This document shows positions 40,890-49,979 of a stretch of 64,000 nt of DNA, one piece after another; positions within the stretch are counted from its first letter, which is position 1; every line of letters starts with the position of its first letter. The notes beneath the pieces were generated by a model. The model saw nothing but the letters and a program-made list of their open reading frames with translations. It did not search any database and was not told the origin of the DNA. Source of the DNA: JAHEEM01 sp036396795 (GTDB lineage Bacteria > Pseudomonadota > Gammaproteobacteria > Steroidobacterales > Rariloculaceae). Both the position numbers and the translations under genes were made by a program. The stretch covers positions 62,001 through 126,000 of the forward strand of contig DASWKF010000134.1 of assembly GCA_036396795.1 (NCBI GenBank), given 5' to 3'.

Positions 40890-42107
40890 TCAACGACTCG
40901 AAGCCGAGGCGTAGACCCCCTCTTTATGGATATGCCAGGCCACGGCCCCGGCCAGCGCCGAGCAAGTGAGCCCCGCGAGCCCGGTCACCAATCCGAGGCC
41001 CCACGCCTCGGCGGCGGCGCCGAGCAGAATGCTGCCCAGCGCCGGCGCCGAGAACGCGACGGCCGCCCAGATACTCAACACACGACCGCGCATGAGCTCC
41101 GCGACCGCGGTCTGTATCAATGTCTGTGAGCCGATGCCCACGAGCGTCAGGCAGAATCCCAGCACGGCGACGATCGCGATGCCGGTCGAATAATCGTCGT
41201 TCGCTCCCAGCACTGCCATGAGCACGCCGGTTGCGACCGTGCCGAGCACGGTCGACCAGCGCAGCCGGTTCTCCGCCCCGAGCCGCGAAAGACAGATCCC
41301 CGCGAGCACAGCGCCGGCCCCCGATACGGAGGTCAAGGTTGCCAGCACGCTGCTGTCACCGTCGAAGATCCCGCCCGCGAAAGCCGGCAACATGACGATC
41401 GTCGCCCTGCCGAACAGAGCCGATATTGCAACGATGATCAGTTGCAGGCTGATTTCGGGATGCGAATGGGTATAGTCGAGCCCCTCCTTGAACTCGACGA
41501 GAAAATGCCTGTTCGGCCCGCGCTTTTCCCTGCTGCGCAACTTGAGGAACAACAGCGCGGCTATCATCGCCAGATAAGAAGCGGCGTTGATCGCGAACGG
41601 AGACCACAAGCCGAAGGCCGCGATCGCAACCCCGGCAATGGCAGGGCCCAGAAATCTCGAGACATTGAAGACTATGGACTGTGCTGCGACGGCCTCGGAC
41701 AAGAGCTCGCGCGGCACCAGGCTCGGAATCAAGGACAACCGGACGGGCTGGAACGCGCTGCTGACCACACCGAGCAGCGCGGTGATGACCCAGAGACTGG
41801 CGATCGTGATCGCGCCAAGCGCCGTCAACACGCCGAGCAAGATCGACAGGACGATGTTGAGGCCGTTGGTGACATAGGCCAGGGTCTTGCGGTCCAGCCG
41901 ATCGGCCCATACGCCGAACAGCGGTCCGAACAACACTGCAGGCAACAGCTCCGCCAACGCCAGCAGCCCGAGCCAGGCCTCGGATCCGGTGAGCTCCCAG
42001 GCGAGCCAGCCGATCGCGACCCGTTGAATCCACAGCCCATGCAGGGAGAAGGTGCTGCCGACGAGATAGATGGCAAAGTTGGGCTGTGACAGAACCCGAG
42101 TCAGCAT
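40890..42107 (-). CDS. MFS transporter (MFS_3 / enterobactin-exporter-like)
   Basis: The 405-residue protein has about 11-12 membrane helices. Conserved MFS features are seen: the loop 2-3 motif FGVWADRLDRKTLAYVTN, the MFS_3-type QPVRLSLIPSLVPRELLSEAVAAQSIVFNVSRFLGPAIAGV, and LIQTAVAELMRGRVLSIWA in the second half. This group includes siderophore and small-molecule exporters; the substrate is unknown. It is the downstream neighbour of murU, which ends 15 bp before it on the same strand, so they are likely co-transcribed. No siderophore genes are present in the window. Confidence 0.85.
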   Translation of the reverse strand: MLTRVLSQPNFAIYLVGSTFSLHGLWIQRVAIGWLAWELTGSEAWLGLLALAELLPAVLFGPLFGVWADRLDRKTLAYVTNGLNIVLSILLGVLTALGAITIASLWVITALLGVVSSAFQPVRLSLIPSLVPRELLSEAVAAQSIVFNVSRFLGPAIAGVAIAAFGLWSPFAINAASYLAMIAALLFLKLRSREKRGPNRHFLVEFKEGLDYTHSHPEISLQLIIVAISALFGRATIVMLPAFAGGIFDGDSSVLATLTSVSGAGAVLAGICLSRLGAENRLRWSTVLGTVATGVLMAVLGANDDYSTGIAIVAVLGFCLTLVGIGSQTLIQTAVAELMRGRVLSIWAAVAFSAPALGSILLGAAAEAWGLGLVTGLAGLTCSALAGAVAWHIHKEGVYASASSR

Positions 42108-42122
42108 CCGCGTCGCCGGGTT

Positions 42123-42782
42123 CTAAAGCGGCCCGAGACCACGGGCCTCGGCGAGGCGCTCCGGCGTTCCGACGTCTCGCCAGACGCCCTCGTATAGGGT
42201 CCCGCGCAGCAGTCCCTTCGCGATCGCCGATTGGAGTATTGGCAACAGCGGCTGCCTTCCAGGCGGCACCGCAGCGAACAGCTCCTCGCTCATGACCGAG
42301 ATCCCGCTGAACGTCCAAAGCGGCGGCTCGAGGGACACCCGCCCGGACGTGGTCAGCCCGAAGTCGCCGCGCGGATTATGCCGTGGATTCGCGACCAGAA
42401 CGAGCAGCGGATCCCGAGGCTGCTGGAGGAGCCGCGCAAAGTCGAAATCCGTATAGATATCCGCGTTTACCACAATGAACGGTGCCGGTCCGAGCAACGG
42501 CAGCGCATTGACGACGCCGCCGCCGGTTTCGAGCGGCGGCTCGCCTTCGTCACTGAACGCGACGTTCTGCCCCCAGCGCGTCTTCTCCCCGACGAAATCC
42601 CGCAGCATCGCGGCCTTGTAGGAGAGATTGATCACGATCTCGGTGATGCCCGCCTGCGCCAATCGCCTCAGATGACGCTCGATGAGCCTTTCGCCGCAAA
42701 GCTCGAGCATCGGCTTGGGCTGTGCGACGGTCAAAGGGCCCATGCGGTCACCCCTTCCCGCGGCAAGCAGCATCGCCTTCAC
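42123..42782 (-). CDS. murU: N-acetylmuramate alpha-1-phosphate uridylyltransferase MurU
   Basis: The 219-residue protein is a short nucleotidyltransferase: the MKAMLLAAGRGDRMGPLT signature, KPMLELCGERLIERHLRRL with the catalytic Lys, FSDEGEPPLETGGGVVNAL and FIVVNADIYTDFDF with the metal-binding Asp, and a short C-terminus (RDVGTPERLAEAR). Length and context match MurU, which forms UDP-MurNAc from MurNAc-1-phosphate in peptidoglycan recycling of Pseudomonas-type bacteria. The kinase gene amgK, normally adjacent between lptD and murU, is absent here. A generic glucose-1-phosphate-type nucleotidyltransferase role is the alternative. Confidence 0.85.
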   Translation of the reverse strand: MKAMLLAAGRGDRMGPLTVAQPKPMLELCGERLIERHLRRLAQAGITEIVINLSYKAAMLRDFVGEKTRWGQNVAFSDEGEPPLETGGGVVNALPLLGPAPFIVVNADIYTDFDFARLLQQPRDPLLVLVANPRHNPRGDFGLTTSGRVSLEPPLWTFSGISVMSEELFAAVPPGRQPLLPILQSAIAKGLLRGTLYEGVWRDVGTPERLAEARGLGPL

Positions 42783-42919
42783 GGCGATGATCCGGTTCTT
42801 GAGGAACGGCCGAATCGCGCGCTGAAAACTAGTTCAGATGTCACTTGCAAACACATTTTCAATTCGTTGAAGCAATAGTGAAATTATGCCATTGTAGTGC
42901 TTTCATCCAATTGAGCTCC

Positions 42920-45112
42920 GTGGTTCCCGGGAACAGCGTACGTATCCTTTTCTGGCTGCTGGCGTTTGCGCCGATCGTGGCGCGGGGCGTCGAACCGCTG
43001 TGCCTGGTGCCCGCCGAGCCCGACACACGAGGCGCACCCGAGCGCTCCGACGAGTCGAGCACGTCCGAGCGCATCGAGATCACCGCTGGAGAGGTCGATC
43101 TGTCCGGCGAAGACGGCGTCGATTTCTTCGGTGAGGTCCAGTTTCGCTACGGCGAGCGGAGCATCTCGGCCGAGAGCGCGACCTACGACCGCGAGAGCCG
43201 ACGCGTCCGCGTAAGCGGCACCGTAAGCTATCAGGATCCCGACCTCACCGTCTACGGCGAGGACGCCGAGGTGGACACGGAGAACGAGGAAATCACGTTC
43301 GTCGGCGCAGGGTTCGACATACCGCAACGCCCCGCTCGCGGCTCCGCGGAAGCGATCCGAATTCGCAGCGATCAGACCATGAGCCTGACGGGCGTTCAGT
43401 TCACGACCTGTCCCGCCGAGCAGACCGATTGGGAGCTCATGGCCTCGGACATCGATCTGGACATCGACGCAGGATTCGGCACCGCCAGACGCGTGAAAAT
43501 AGAATTCAAAGGGGTGCCGATTCTGTACGCCCCCTATCTGAGCTTTCCCATCGACGAGCGTCGCAAGAGCGGTTTCCTGACTCCAAGCTTCTCCGAGCGG
43601 GACAGGATTGGCTTGGACATCGCCGTCCCGTATTACCTCAATCTGGCGCCGAACTACGACCTGACGCTCGAGCCACGCCTCATGAGCATGCGCGGCCTGC
43701 AGCTCAACACCGAATTCCGCTACTTGCTGGAGTCCGGCGAAGGGCAGCTGGACTTCGACTACCTGCCCAACGACTCCGACGTCGATATTACGCGGCATGC
43801 GTTCACGCTTCGGCACCGAACCTTCTTCGGCGAAGGCTGGCGCATGCTGACCAATATCGAAGACGTGTCCGACGCGGCTTACTTCGAGGACCTCGGGGAC
43901 AGCCAGACGCTCGCGAGCCAGACGCATCTGGATCGCTACCTGGACTTCAACCATCGCACGTTGAACTCGTCATTGAGAATCAGGCTGCAGGGGTTTCAGA
44001 CGATTGATACGTCGATCGTCGACGAAGACCGCCCCTACCGCAGGGTGCCTCAGATCCTCTACAGAGGCCGTTGGTCGGGGAACCTGCTTCGATTCGAGTC
44101 GCGCAACGAGCTGGTGCTTTTCGATCGCGACGTCGGCGTCACGGGATGGCGCATGGACTCGATCGAGGAGATCGGCCTGGACTTCGAGCGCTCCGGCATG
44201 TTCCTGAGACCGGCCGTGGCGCTGAGGCAGACGAACTATTGGCTCGACGACATCGGCACCGGCCAGGAGGACACCTTCTCTCGCACGCTGCCGGTCTCGA
44301 GCCTCGACGGCGGACTCATCTTTGAGCGCGACCCCGGCGAGGCAGGCCGCTGGATCCAGACCTTGGAGCCGCGCATGCTGTACGTGCGCGTGCCGTTCGA
44401 GGACCAAAGCGGGCTGCCGGTCTTCGATACCATCATCCCCGATTTCAACCTCGTGCAGCTATTTCGAAAATACCAGTACGTCGGCGCCGACCGTGTCGCC
44501 GATTCGGATCAGCTCAGCGTAGGCATCACGACGCGGCTCATCGACAGCGACACCGGAGAGGAACGACTCGCGGCGACGCTGGGCCAAACCCGCTATCTCA
44601 GCGACCAATCGGTCGCGCTTCCCGGTGCTCTGCCGAGCACCGCCGATGCATCCGACTACATCGCGGAGGTGTCCGCGACCATCGCCGACGCGTGGAAAGT
44701 CCGCATGGACTATCAATGGAACAGCGAAACCAATGAAACGGCGCGTGCCGAGATGAGCTTCCAGTACGCCCCGGAACCCGGGCGGCTCGCCGGGTTTTCC
44801 TACCGCTACCGGGACGGTCTACTCGAGCAGGGAGATCTCTCGCTCGTTTGGCCGATAGGGCAGAGCTGGCGCATCATCGGCCGCTACAGCTTCTCGTTTC
44901 TCGACGACGAGCCCCTGGACCGTTTCCTCGGCTGGGAATACGAGGCTTGCTGCTGGCGTCTGCGCGTCATCGGCAGGCGCTATATCAGCCGCCGCAGCGG
45001 CGAGTCCGACAGCTCGATCTCCGTGCAACTCCAGCTGAAGGGGTTCTCCGATCCGGGCGACCCCCCGGAGCTGCTGCTGGATCGTGGTATTCTTGGGTAC
45101 CAACGGCTTTGA
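42920..45112 (+). CDS. lptD: LPS assembly outer-membrane protein LptD
   Basis: GTG 42920 gives 730 residues with a signal peptide (VVPGNSVRILFWLLAFAPIV, then ARGVE). A TTG at 42845 is an alternative with a longer, less convincing start. An OstA/LptA-like jelly-roll domain (residues about 45-170) is followed by the large beta-barrel. The four conserved cysteines for LptD's disulfides are present: one near residue 28 (PLCLVP), one in QFTTCPAEQTD, and the pair C677-C678 in EYEACCWRL. It inserts lipopolysaccharide into the outer leaflet with LptE. It is followed by surA, as in other Gammaproteobacteria, and diverges from murU. Confidence 0.93.
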   Translation: MVPGNSVRILFWLLAFAPIVARGVEPLCLVPAEPDTRGAPERSDESSTSERIEITAGEVDLSGEDGVDFFGEVQFRYGERSISAESATYDRESRRVRVSGTVSYQDPDLTVYGEDAEVDTENEEITFVGAGFDIPQRPARGSAEAIRIRSDQTMSLTGVQFTTCPAEQTDWELMASDIDLDIDAGFGTARRVKIEFKGVPILYAPYLSFPIDERRKSGFLTPSFSERDRIGLDIAVPYYLNLAPNYDLTLEPRLMSMRGLQLNTEFRYLLESGEGQLDFDYLPNDSDVDITRHAFTLRHRTFFGEGWRMLTNIEDVSDAAYFEDLGDSQTLASQTHLDRYLDFNHRTLNSSLRIRLQGFQTIDTSIVDEDRPYRRVPQILYRGRWSGNLLRFESRNELVLFDRDVGVTGWRMDSIEEIGLDFERSGMFLRPAVALRQTNYWLDDIGTGQEDTFSRTLPVSSLDGGLIFERDPGEAGRWIQTLEPRMLYVRVPFEDQSGLPVFDTIIPDFNLVQLFRKYQYVGADRVADSDQLSVGITTRLIDSDTGEERLAATLGQTRYLSDQSVALPGALPSTADASDYIAEVSATIADAWKVRMDYQWNSETNETARAEMSFQYAPEPGRLAGFSYRYRDGLLEQGDLSLVWPIGQSWRIIGRYSFSFLDDEPLDRFLGWEYEACCWRLRVIGRRYISRRSGESDSSISVQLQLKGFSDPGDPPELLLDRGILGYQRL

Positions 45113-45125
45113 CGTCTACAGACTC

Positions 45126-46454
45126 TTGAAATCCGCACGCACACTGATTCTGCTTCTCGGCGGCTGCTCGATCGCGGGTCAAGCCTTACCGCAAACGCGC
45201 GAGCTCGGCGGCAGCGGCGAGCTGCTGGACGGCGTCGCAGCTATCGTCGATAGCGGCGTCGTGCTCCGCAGCGAGCTGGCGCTGCGGCTCGACGTGGTCA
45301 TAGCAAACCTCCGCGAGGCGCAGCGCCAAGCGCCCGCCGAGCAGCGCAGACCTCTGCCGCCCATTTCCGTGGTCGAGTCCCAGGTGCTGGATCAGCTCAT
45401 CCTGCGACAGATCCAGCTGCAGCGCGCCGAACGCTTCGGCATCGTCGTCAGCGACGAGATGCTGAATCGCGCCATCTCGCGTATCGCCGAGGACAACGGG
45501 CTGACCCTTGAGCAGATGCCGGCCACGATGGCCGCCGAGGGAATCGACTACGCGATGTTCCGTCAGGAAACGCGCGAGCAGCTCATCCTCGATCAGCTCT
45601 TGCAGCGCGAGGTCATCGCGAGAATCTCGGTAGCGCCGCGCGAGATGCAGCAATGCCTCGCGCGGAGCGCGAGCACGCTTGCCGAAGACGTCGATTACAA
45701 CATCTCGCATATACTCGTCGGCCTGTCGACGACGGCGACGCGTGAGCAAGCCGACGCCGCGCGCGCCGAGGTCGAGGAAATCTATTCGCAGCTCGGAAAC
45801 GGCGCCGATTTCGCCCAGCTCGCGATCGAGCATTCGGACGGGCAAGGCGCTCTCGAGGGAGGCTCGCTGGGCTGGCGCAAAGGCTCGCAGCTGCCGACCT
45901 TCTTCGCGGATGCAATCATTTCGATGTCGGCGGGTGATGTATCCGAGCCGATTCAAAGCGGTAGCGGCCTTCACATCGTGCGGCTCAACGAGACTCGCGG
46001 CGCGCAGCCGGTGATCATCGACCAGATCCGCGTTCGCCATATCCTCATGGCGCCGAACGAGATCTTGGACGACGCGGCTATCGCGCAGCGTCTTCGCGGG
46101 ATCCGCGAGCAAGTCCTCGCCGGCGACGATTTCGGCGCGATCGCTCAGGCCCTCTCCGAGGATCCCGTATCCGCGGCCGAGAACGGCGACCTCGGCTGGG
46201 TCGGGCCCGGCGACTTCGTGCCCGAGTTTGAGCAAGTGCTGGCGGGCCTGGAAACGGGCGAGCTCAGCGAGCCGTTCCGAACGCGCTTCGGTTGGCACAT
46301 TGCAGAGGTCACGGACAGGCGCGTCTACGACACGACCGAAGAGCTCAAGGAACAACGTTGCGCGGAACAGATTCGCGCCAGCAAGCTCGAGGAGCAGCAA
46401 GAGCTTTGGCTTCGCCAAATACGCGACCAGGCTTTCGTCGAGCGTCGGATATAG
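45126..46454 (+). CDS. surA: Periplasmic chaperone / peptidyl-prolyl isomerase SurA
   Basis: Reading from TTG 45126 (MKSARTLILLLGGCSIAG) gives 442 residues with a good signal peptide; GTG 45084 would add 14 residues and overlap lptD by 29 bases. The SurA N-terminal domain (LLDGVAAIVDSGVVLRSEL, LDQLILRQIQLQRAERFGI) is followed by two parvulin domains: ISHILVGL with GADFAQLAIEHSDG, GGSLGWR and SGLHIVRLNE, then RVRHILMAPNE with AENGDLGWVGPGDFVPEFE and GWHIAEVTDRR. It assists folding of outer-membrane proteins, including LptD, encoded immediately upstream. Confidence 0.92.
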   Translation: MKSARTLILLLGGCSIAGQALPQTRELGGSGELLDGVAAIVDSGVVLRSELALRLDVVIANLREAQRQAPAEQRRPLPPISVVESQVLDQLILRQIQLQRAERFGIVVSDEMLNRAISRIAEDNGLTLEQMPATMAAEGIDYAMFRQETREQLILDQLLQREVIARISVAPREMQQCLARSASTLAEDVDYNISHILVGLSTTATREQADAARAEVEEIYSQLGNGADFAQLAIEHSDGQGALEGGSLGWRKGSQLPTFFADAIISMSAGDVSEPIQSGSGLHIVRLNETRGAQPVIIDQIRVRHILMAPNEILDDAAIAQRLRGIREQVLAGDDFGAIAQALSEDPVSAAENGDLGWVGPGDFVPEFEQVLAGLETGELSEPFRTRFGWHIAEVTDRRVYDTTEELKEQRCAEQIRASKLEEQQELWLRQIRDQAFVERRI

Positions 46455-46494
46455 CGCGATCGCGTCGGGCGCTTCGCCCCGAACGGCTCACATC

Positions 46495-47490
46495 TTGAAC
46501 ATCGCGTCCCGCGCCGTCGTCGTAAGCACCGGTGAGCCCGCCGGCATCGGGCCCGATATCTGCATCATGCTCGCCGACGGCGATCTGGCGGGCAAACCGC
46601 TGTTCATCGGCAGCGCCGGCGTGCTCCGAGAGCGCATCGCGGCGCTGCGGCGGTCGACGAGGATTCAGACCTTGACCGCCGCCGCTGACGCTGCAGCGCA
46701 CCGCGCCGGCGTGCTGCAGCTTCTCGACGTCCCGGCACCGGCCGAAGTCGTCGCCGGACGGCTCGATCGAAGAAACGCCGCTTACGTGCTCGAGCTGCTG
46801 CGGCAAGGCACGGAGCTCTGCCTGCGTGGCGAGTGCGCTGCGCTCGTCACCGCGCCGGTGCAAAAAAGCCTCATCAACGAGGCGGGGATCGCGTTCACGG
46901 GGCACACAGAGTATCTCGCCGAGCTCACGCGCTCGCCGACGCCTGTCATGATGCTTGCGAGCGGCGCGCTGCGGGTCGCGCTCGCGACCACGCATCTTCC
47001 GTTAAGCTCGGTCGCGCACGCGATCGAGGCCGAGCGGCTCGAGCGCGTCTTGACGGTGCTGGACCGCGATCTCAAGCAGCGCTTCGGCATCGTCGAGCCG
47101 AGAATTCGGGTGTTGAGCCTCAACCCCCATGCCGGCGAGGGCGGCGCGCTCGGCCGGGAAGAGATCGAGATCATCGAGCCCACGTTACAGCGCATGCGTG
47201 CGCGCGGCTTGAAGCTCTCGGGCCCGACGCCCGCGGACACGGCGTTCACACCAGAAGCCCGCGAATGCGCCGATGCCGTGCTAGCGATGTATCACGATCA
47301 GGGCCTGCCGGTCATCAAGGCATTGGCCTTTGGCGAGGTCGTCAACATCACCTTGGGCCTGCCCATCATCCGCACATCCGTCGATCACGGCACGGCGCTC
47401 GATCTCGCGGCAAGCGGGCGCGCCCGCCCGGACAGCCTGGCGCAAGCGTACCGGGTCGCGATGGAGCTCGCCGAGAGGCAACTCGGTTGA
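46495..47490 (+). CDS. pdxA: 4-hydroxythreonine-4-phosphate dehydrogenase PdxA
   Basis: A TTG start gives 331 residues, the family's normal size. Typical blocks are VVVSTGEPAGIGPDICIML at the N-terminus, ALVTAPVQKSLINEAGIAFTGHTEYLAEL, the metal-binding NPHAGEGGALGREEIE, and AMYHDQGLPVIKALAFGEVVNITLGLPIIRTSVDHGTALDLA. PdxA oxidises 4-phosphohydroxy-L-threonine in vitamin B6 synthesis. It stands between surA and rsmA as in many Gammaproteobacteria, and its stop overlaps the rsmA TTG start (TTGA), implying coupling. Confidence 0.93.
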   Translation: MNIASRAVVVSTGEPAGIGPDICIMLADGDLAGKPLFIGSAGVLRERIAALRRSTRIQTLTAAADAAAHRAGVLQLLDVPAPAEVVAGRLDRRNAAYVLELLRQGTELCLRGECAALVTAPVQKSLINEAGIAFTGHTEYLAELTRSPTPVMMLASGALRVALATTHLPLSSVAHAIEAERLERVLTVLDRDLKQRFGIVEPRIRVLSLNPHAGEGGALGREEIEIIEPTLQRMRARGLKLSGPTPADTAFTPEARECADAVLAMYHDQGLPVIKALAFGEVVNITLGLPIIRTSVDHGTALDLAASGRARPDSLAQAYRVAMELAERQLG

Positions 47491-48266
47491 GGCCCGCGCG
47501 CGCCCGCAAGCAGCTCGGACAGCACTTTCTCCACGACCCGGCGGTGATCGCCAAGCTCGTCGCGGAAATCGCGCCGCAGCCGGACGATCTAATCGTCGAG
47601 ATTGGCGGCGGGCGCGGCGCCTTGACCTATCCGCTGTTGCGGCAGCTGCGCCGGCTGCACGTGATCGAGCTCGACCGCCAGCTCGCGGACTATCTGCGAG
47701 AGCATTGCCCGGCGGGCGGTGAGCTCGTGGTGCATCAGACCGATGCCTTGAGCTTCGATTTCTCGGCGCTCGCCGAGGAAACCGGCAGCCTGCGCGTCGT
47801 CGGCAACCTTCCCTACAACATCTCGACTCCGCTGCTGTTTCATCTCCTGAGCCACCGTGCAGCGATCGCCGACATGCATCTCATGCTGCAAAAGGAGGTC
47901 GCAAGACGTATCGTCGCGAACCCCGGAGGTAAGGAATACGGCCGACTCACGGTGATGCTCGCGGCCTGGATGGATGCGGGGATTTGCTTCGACGTCGGAC
48001 CCGGAGCGTTCTCGCCGCCGCCACAGGTCTGGTCCAGCGTGCTGCATATCCGGCCGCACACCGCACCCAGCTTCGCCATCGGCGACGAGCGACGGTTCGC
48101 GGAGCTCGTGGCGCGCGTCTTTTCGATGCGGCGCAAGACGCTGGCGCGCGCGCTCAAAGGCGTCATCTCCAAGGAACAGATCGAAGCCTTGAACATCGAC
48201 CCGACGGCGCGCCCCGAGACGCTGCGACCGGCGCAATTCGCCGACCTCGCCGCCCTGCTCCAGTAG
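47487..48266 (+). CDS. rsmA: 16S rRNA dimethyladenosine transferase RsmA (KsgA)
   Basis: The TTG start overlaps the pdxA stop and gives 259 residues. The N-terminus RARKQLGQHFLHDP is the classic RsmA opening. SAM motif I is IVEIGGGRGALTYPLL, the catalytic NLPY motif is VVGNLPYNISTPLLFHLL, and the C-terminal RNA-binding part contains FSMRRKTLARAL and the ending RPETLRPAQFADLAALL. It dimethylates two adjacent adenines in helix 45 of 16S rRNA. It lies in the order pdxA-rsmA-apaH, with apaG missing from its usual place between rsmA and apaH. Confidence 0.94.
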   Translation: MRPARARKQLGQHFLHDPAVIAKLVAEIAPQPDDLIVEIGGGRGALTYPLLRQLRRLHVIELDRQLADYLREHCPAGGELVVHQTDALSFDFSALAEETGSLRVVGNLPYNISTPLLFHLLSHRAAIADMHLMLQKEVARRIVANPGGKEYGRLTVMLAAWMDAGICFDVGPGAFSPPPQVWSSVLHIRPHTAPSFAIGDERRFAELVARVFSMRRKTLARALKGVISKEQIEALNIDPTARPETLRPAQFADLAALLQ

Positions 48267-48307
48267 CCGCCGCTGCGTTCATTCGCGCTCTGCCGCTTTT
48301 GGCAACC

Positions 48308-48313
48308 TACAAT
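48308..48313 (+). promoter_or_regulatory. Possible -10 element before apaH
   Basis: TACAAT at 48308-48313 matches five of six -10 positions and ends 33 bp before the apaH ATG, within the 80-bp gap after rsmA. No convincing -35 hexamer is seen. Confidence 0.25.
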
Positions 48314-48346
48314 ATGCGGACCTGAGGCAATTCGGATGTCGGCTCG

Positions 48347-49171
48347 ATGACCGTTTACGCAATCGGCGACGTGCAGGGCTGCGCAGATGCCTTCGAGCGA
48401 CTGCTCGCCGCGATCGAGTTCGATCCGGAAGCGGACCGGCTTTGGCTCGTCGGTGACCTCGTCAATCGCGGCCCCGACTCGGCCGCCGTGTTGAGGCGCG
48501 TCATGGCGCTCGGAGACAGCGCGATCACGGTGCTGGGAAACCACGATCTGCATCTGCTCGCCGCGGTCGCCGGGATCCGCCCGCCGAGCCCTGGCGACAC
48601 CCTCGAGCAGGTGCTGGCGGCGCCGGATAGCGACAAGCTCGTCGATTGGCTGCGCCGCCGCCCGCTGTTGCACCGCGATGCCGCGAGCCGGCGGGTCCTC
48701 GTGCATGCCGGGTTGCCACCCGCTTGGACCGTCGCCGCGGCCGAGAGCGCCGCTCAAGAGGTCTCCACGCAGCTGCGAGGACCGCGCTGGCAGGCGGCCC
48801 TCGCGCGCATGTACGGCAACGAGCCGCGAGCCTGGGCTGCCGATCTCGACGGAGACTCGAGACGCCGTTACACGATCAACGCCCTGACGAGAATTCGCTA
48901 TTGCGATGCGCGAGGAGCGCTGGATTTCGAGCACACGGGCCCGCCCGGGACTCAGCCGCCGGAGCTCGTGCCGTGGTTCGATCACCCTTTGCGGCCGCGC
49001 GAGGGGCTCAACATCGTTTTCGGCCATTGGTCCTCCCTGGGGATTCTGCGCCGGGAGGACATCACGGCCACGGACAGCGGCTGCGTCTGGGGCGGCAAGC
49101 TCACCGCGATCCCGCTGCAACCCGCGCGCGACCCGATCATCGTCGACTGCGTCGCGCAGCGAGGCGTTTAG
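48347..49171 (+). CDS. apaH: Symmetrical bis(5'-nucleosyl)-tetraphosphatase ApaH
   Basis: The 274-residue protein has the PPP-phosphatase metal motifs in order: YAIGDVQGCADAFERLL (D-x-H replaced by the ApaH-typical GDVQG), LWLVGDLVNRGPDS, VLGNHDLHLLAA, and VLVHAGLPP, with FGHWSSLG near the C-terminus. It hydrolyses Ap4A to two ADP and, in many bacteria, also removes Np4-type RNA caps. The gene follows rsmA by 80 bp. ApaG, which often precedes it, is not present. It is convergent with thyA across 13 bp. Confidence 0.93.
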   Translation: MTVYAIGDVQGCADAFERLLAAIEFDPEADRLWLVGDLVNRGPDSAAVLRRVMALGDSAITVLGNHDLHLLAAVAGIRPPSPGDTLEQVLAAPDSDKLVDWLRRRPLLHRDAASRRVLVHAGLPPAWTVAAAESAAQEVSTQLRGPRWQAALARMYGNEPRAWAADLDGDSRRRYTINALTRIRYCDARGALDFEHTGPPGTQPPELVPWFDHPLRPREGLNIVFGHWSSLGILRREDITATDSGCVWGGKLTAIPLQPARDPIIVDCVAQRGV

Positions 49172-49184
49172 GCAGCCGCCGGCT

Positions 49185-49979
49185 TCATACCGCGACCGGA
49201 GCACGGATGTGGCCGTGCGCCTGGTAGTCGAGCAGCTCGAAATCCTCGTAAGCATAGTCGAAGATGCTTTGGGGACGGCGGTTGATCGTGAGTCGCGGCA
49301 ACGGTAGCGGCTCGCGTCGCAGCTGCTCGTCGGCTTGCTCCAGGTGGTTGAGATAGAGGTGGCAATCGCCTCCGGTCCAGATGAAGTCGCCGAGCTCCAG
49401 ATCGGTCTGCTGCGCGACCATCTGCGTCAACAGAGCATACGACGCGATATTGAACGGCACGCCGAGAAATACGTCGGCGCTGCGCTGGTAGAGCTGGCAG
49501 GACAGCCGTCGCTCCGCCACGTAAAACTGAAACAGCGCATGGCAGGGCGCGAGCGCCATCTCCGACAGCTGGCCGACGTTCCAAGCGCTGACGATGATGC
49601 GCCGGGAATCCGGGTCGCTGCGCAGCAACTCGATCGTCCGCGCGATTTGATCGACGGGCCGGCCGTCGGCGGTCGGCCAGCGCCGCCACTGGGCGCCGTA
49701 TACGGGCCCGAGATCGCCGCTGTCGTCGGCCCATTCGTCCCAGATGCTGACTTTGTTCTCGTTGAGATAAGCGATATTGGTGTCGCCGCGCAGAAACCAG
49801 AGCAGCTCGTAGAGGATCGAGCGTAAGTGCAACTTCTTGGTCGTCAACAGCGGAAATCCGGCGCGCAGATCACAACGGAATTGATGGCCGAATACGCTCA
49901 GCGTGCCGGTGCCGGTTCTGTCGCTCTTGCGGACGCCCTGCGTTCGGACCGTGCGGACGAGATCGAGATACTGCTTCAT
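49185..49979 (-). CDS. thyA: Thymidylate synthase ThyA
   Basis: From ATG 49979 the product is 264 residues, the same length as E. coli ThyA. Signature parts are KSDRTGTGTLSVFGHQFRCDL, LRSILYELLWFLRGDTN, the catalytic cysteine in LAPCHALFQFYV, and SADVFLGVPFNIASYALL with the dUMP-contact Asn. It methylates dUMP to dTMP using methylene-tetrahydrofolate, of which the glycine-cleavage system encoded farther along is a major source. The start overlaps the lgt stop (ATGA), the common lgt-thyA arrangement. Confidence 0.96.
   Translation of the reverse strand: MKQYLDLVRTVRTQGVRKSDRTGTGTLSVFGHQFRCDLRAGFPLLTTKKLHLRSILYELLWFLRGDTNIAYLNENKVSIWDEWADDSGDLGPVYGAQWRRWPTADGRPVDQIARTIELLRSDPDSRRIIVSAWNVGQLSEMALAPCHALFQFYVAERRLSCQLYQRSADVFLGVPFNIASYALLTQMVAQQTDLELGDFIWTGGDCHLYLNHLEQADEQLRREPLPLPRLTINRRPQSIFDYAYEDFELLDYQAHGHIRAPVAV

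Noticed and set aside
42801..42840. Possible sigmaE promoter before lptD (GGAAC at 42803)
   Set aside because: The nearest -10-like sequence is at the wrong distance (about 12 bp or 25 bp instead of 15-16).
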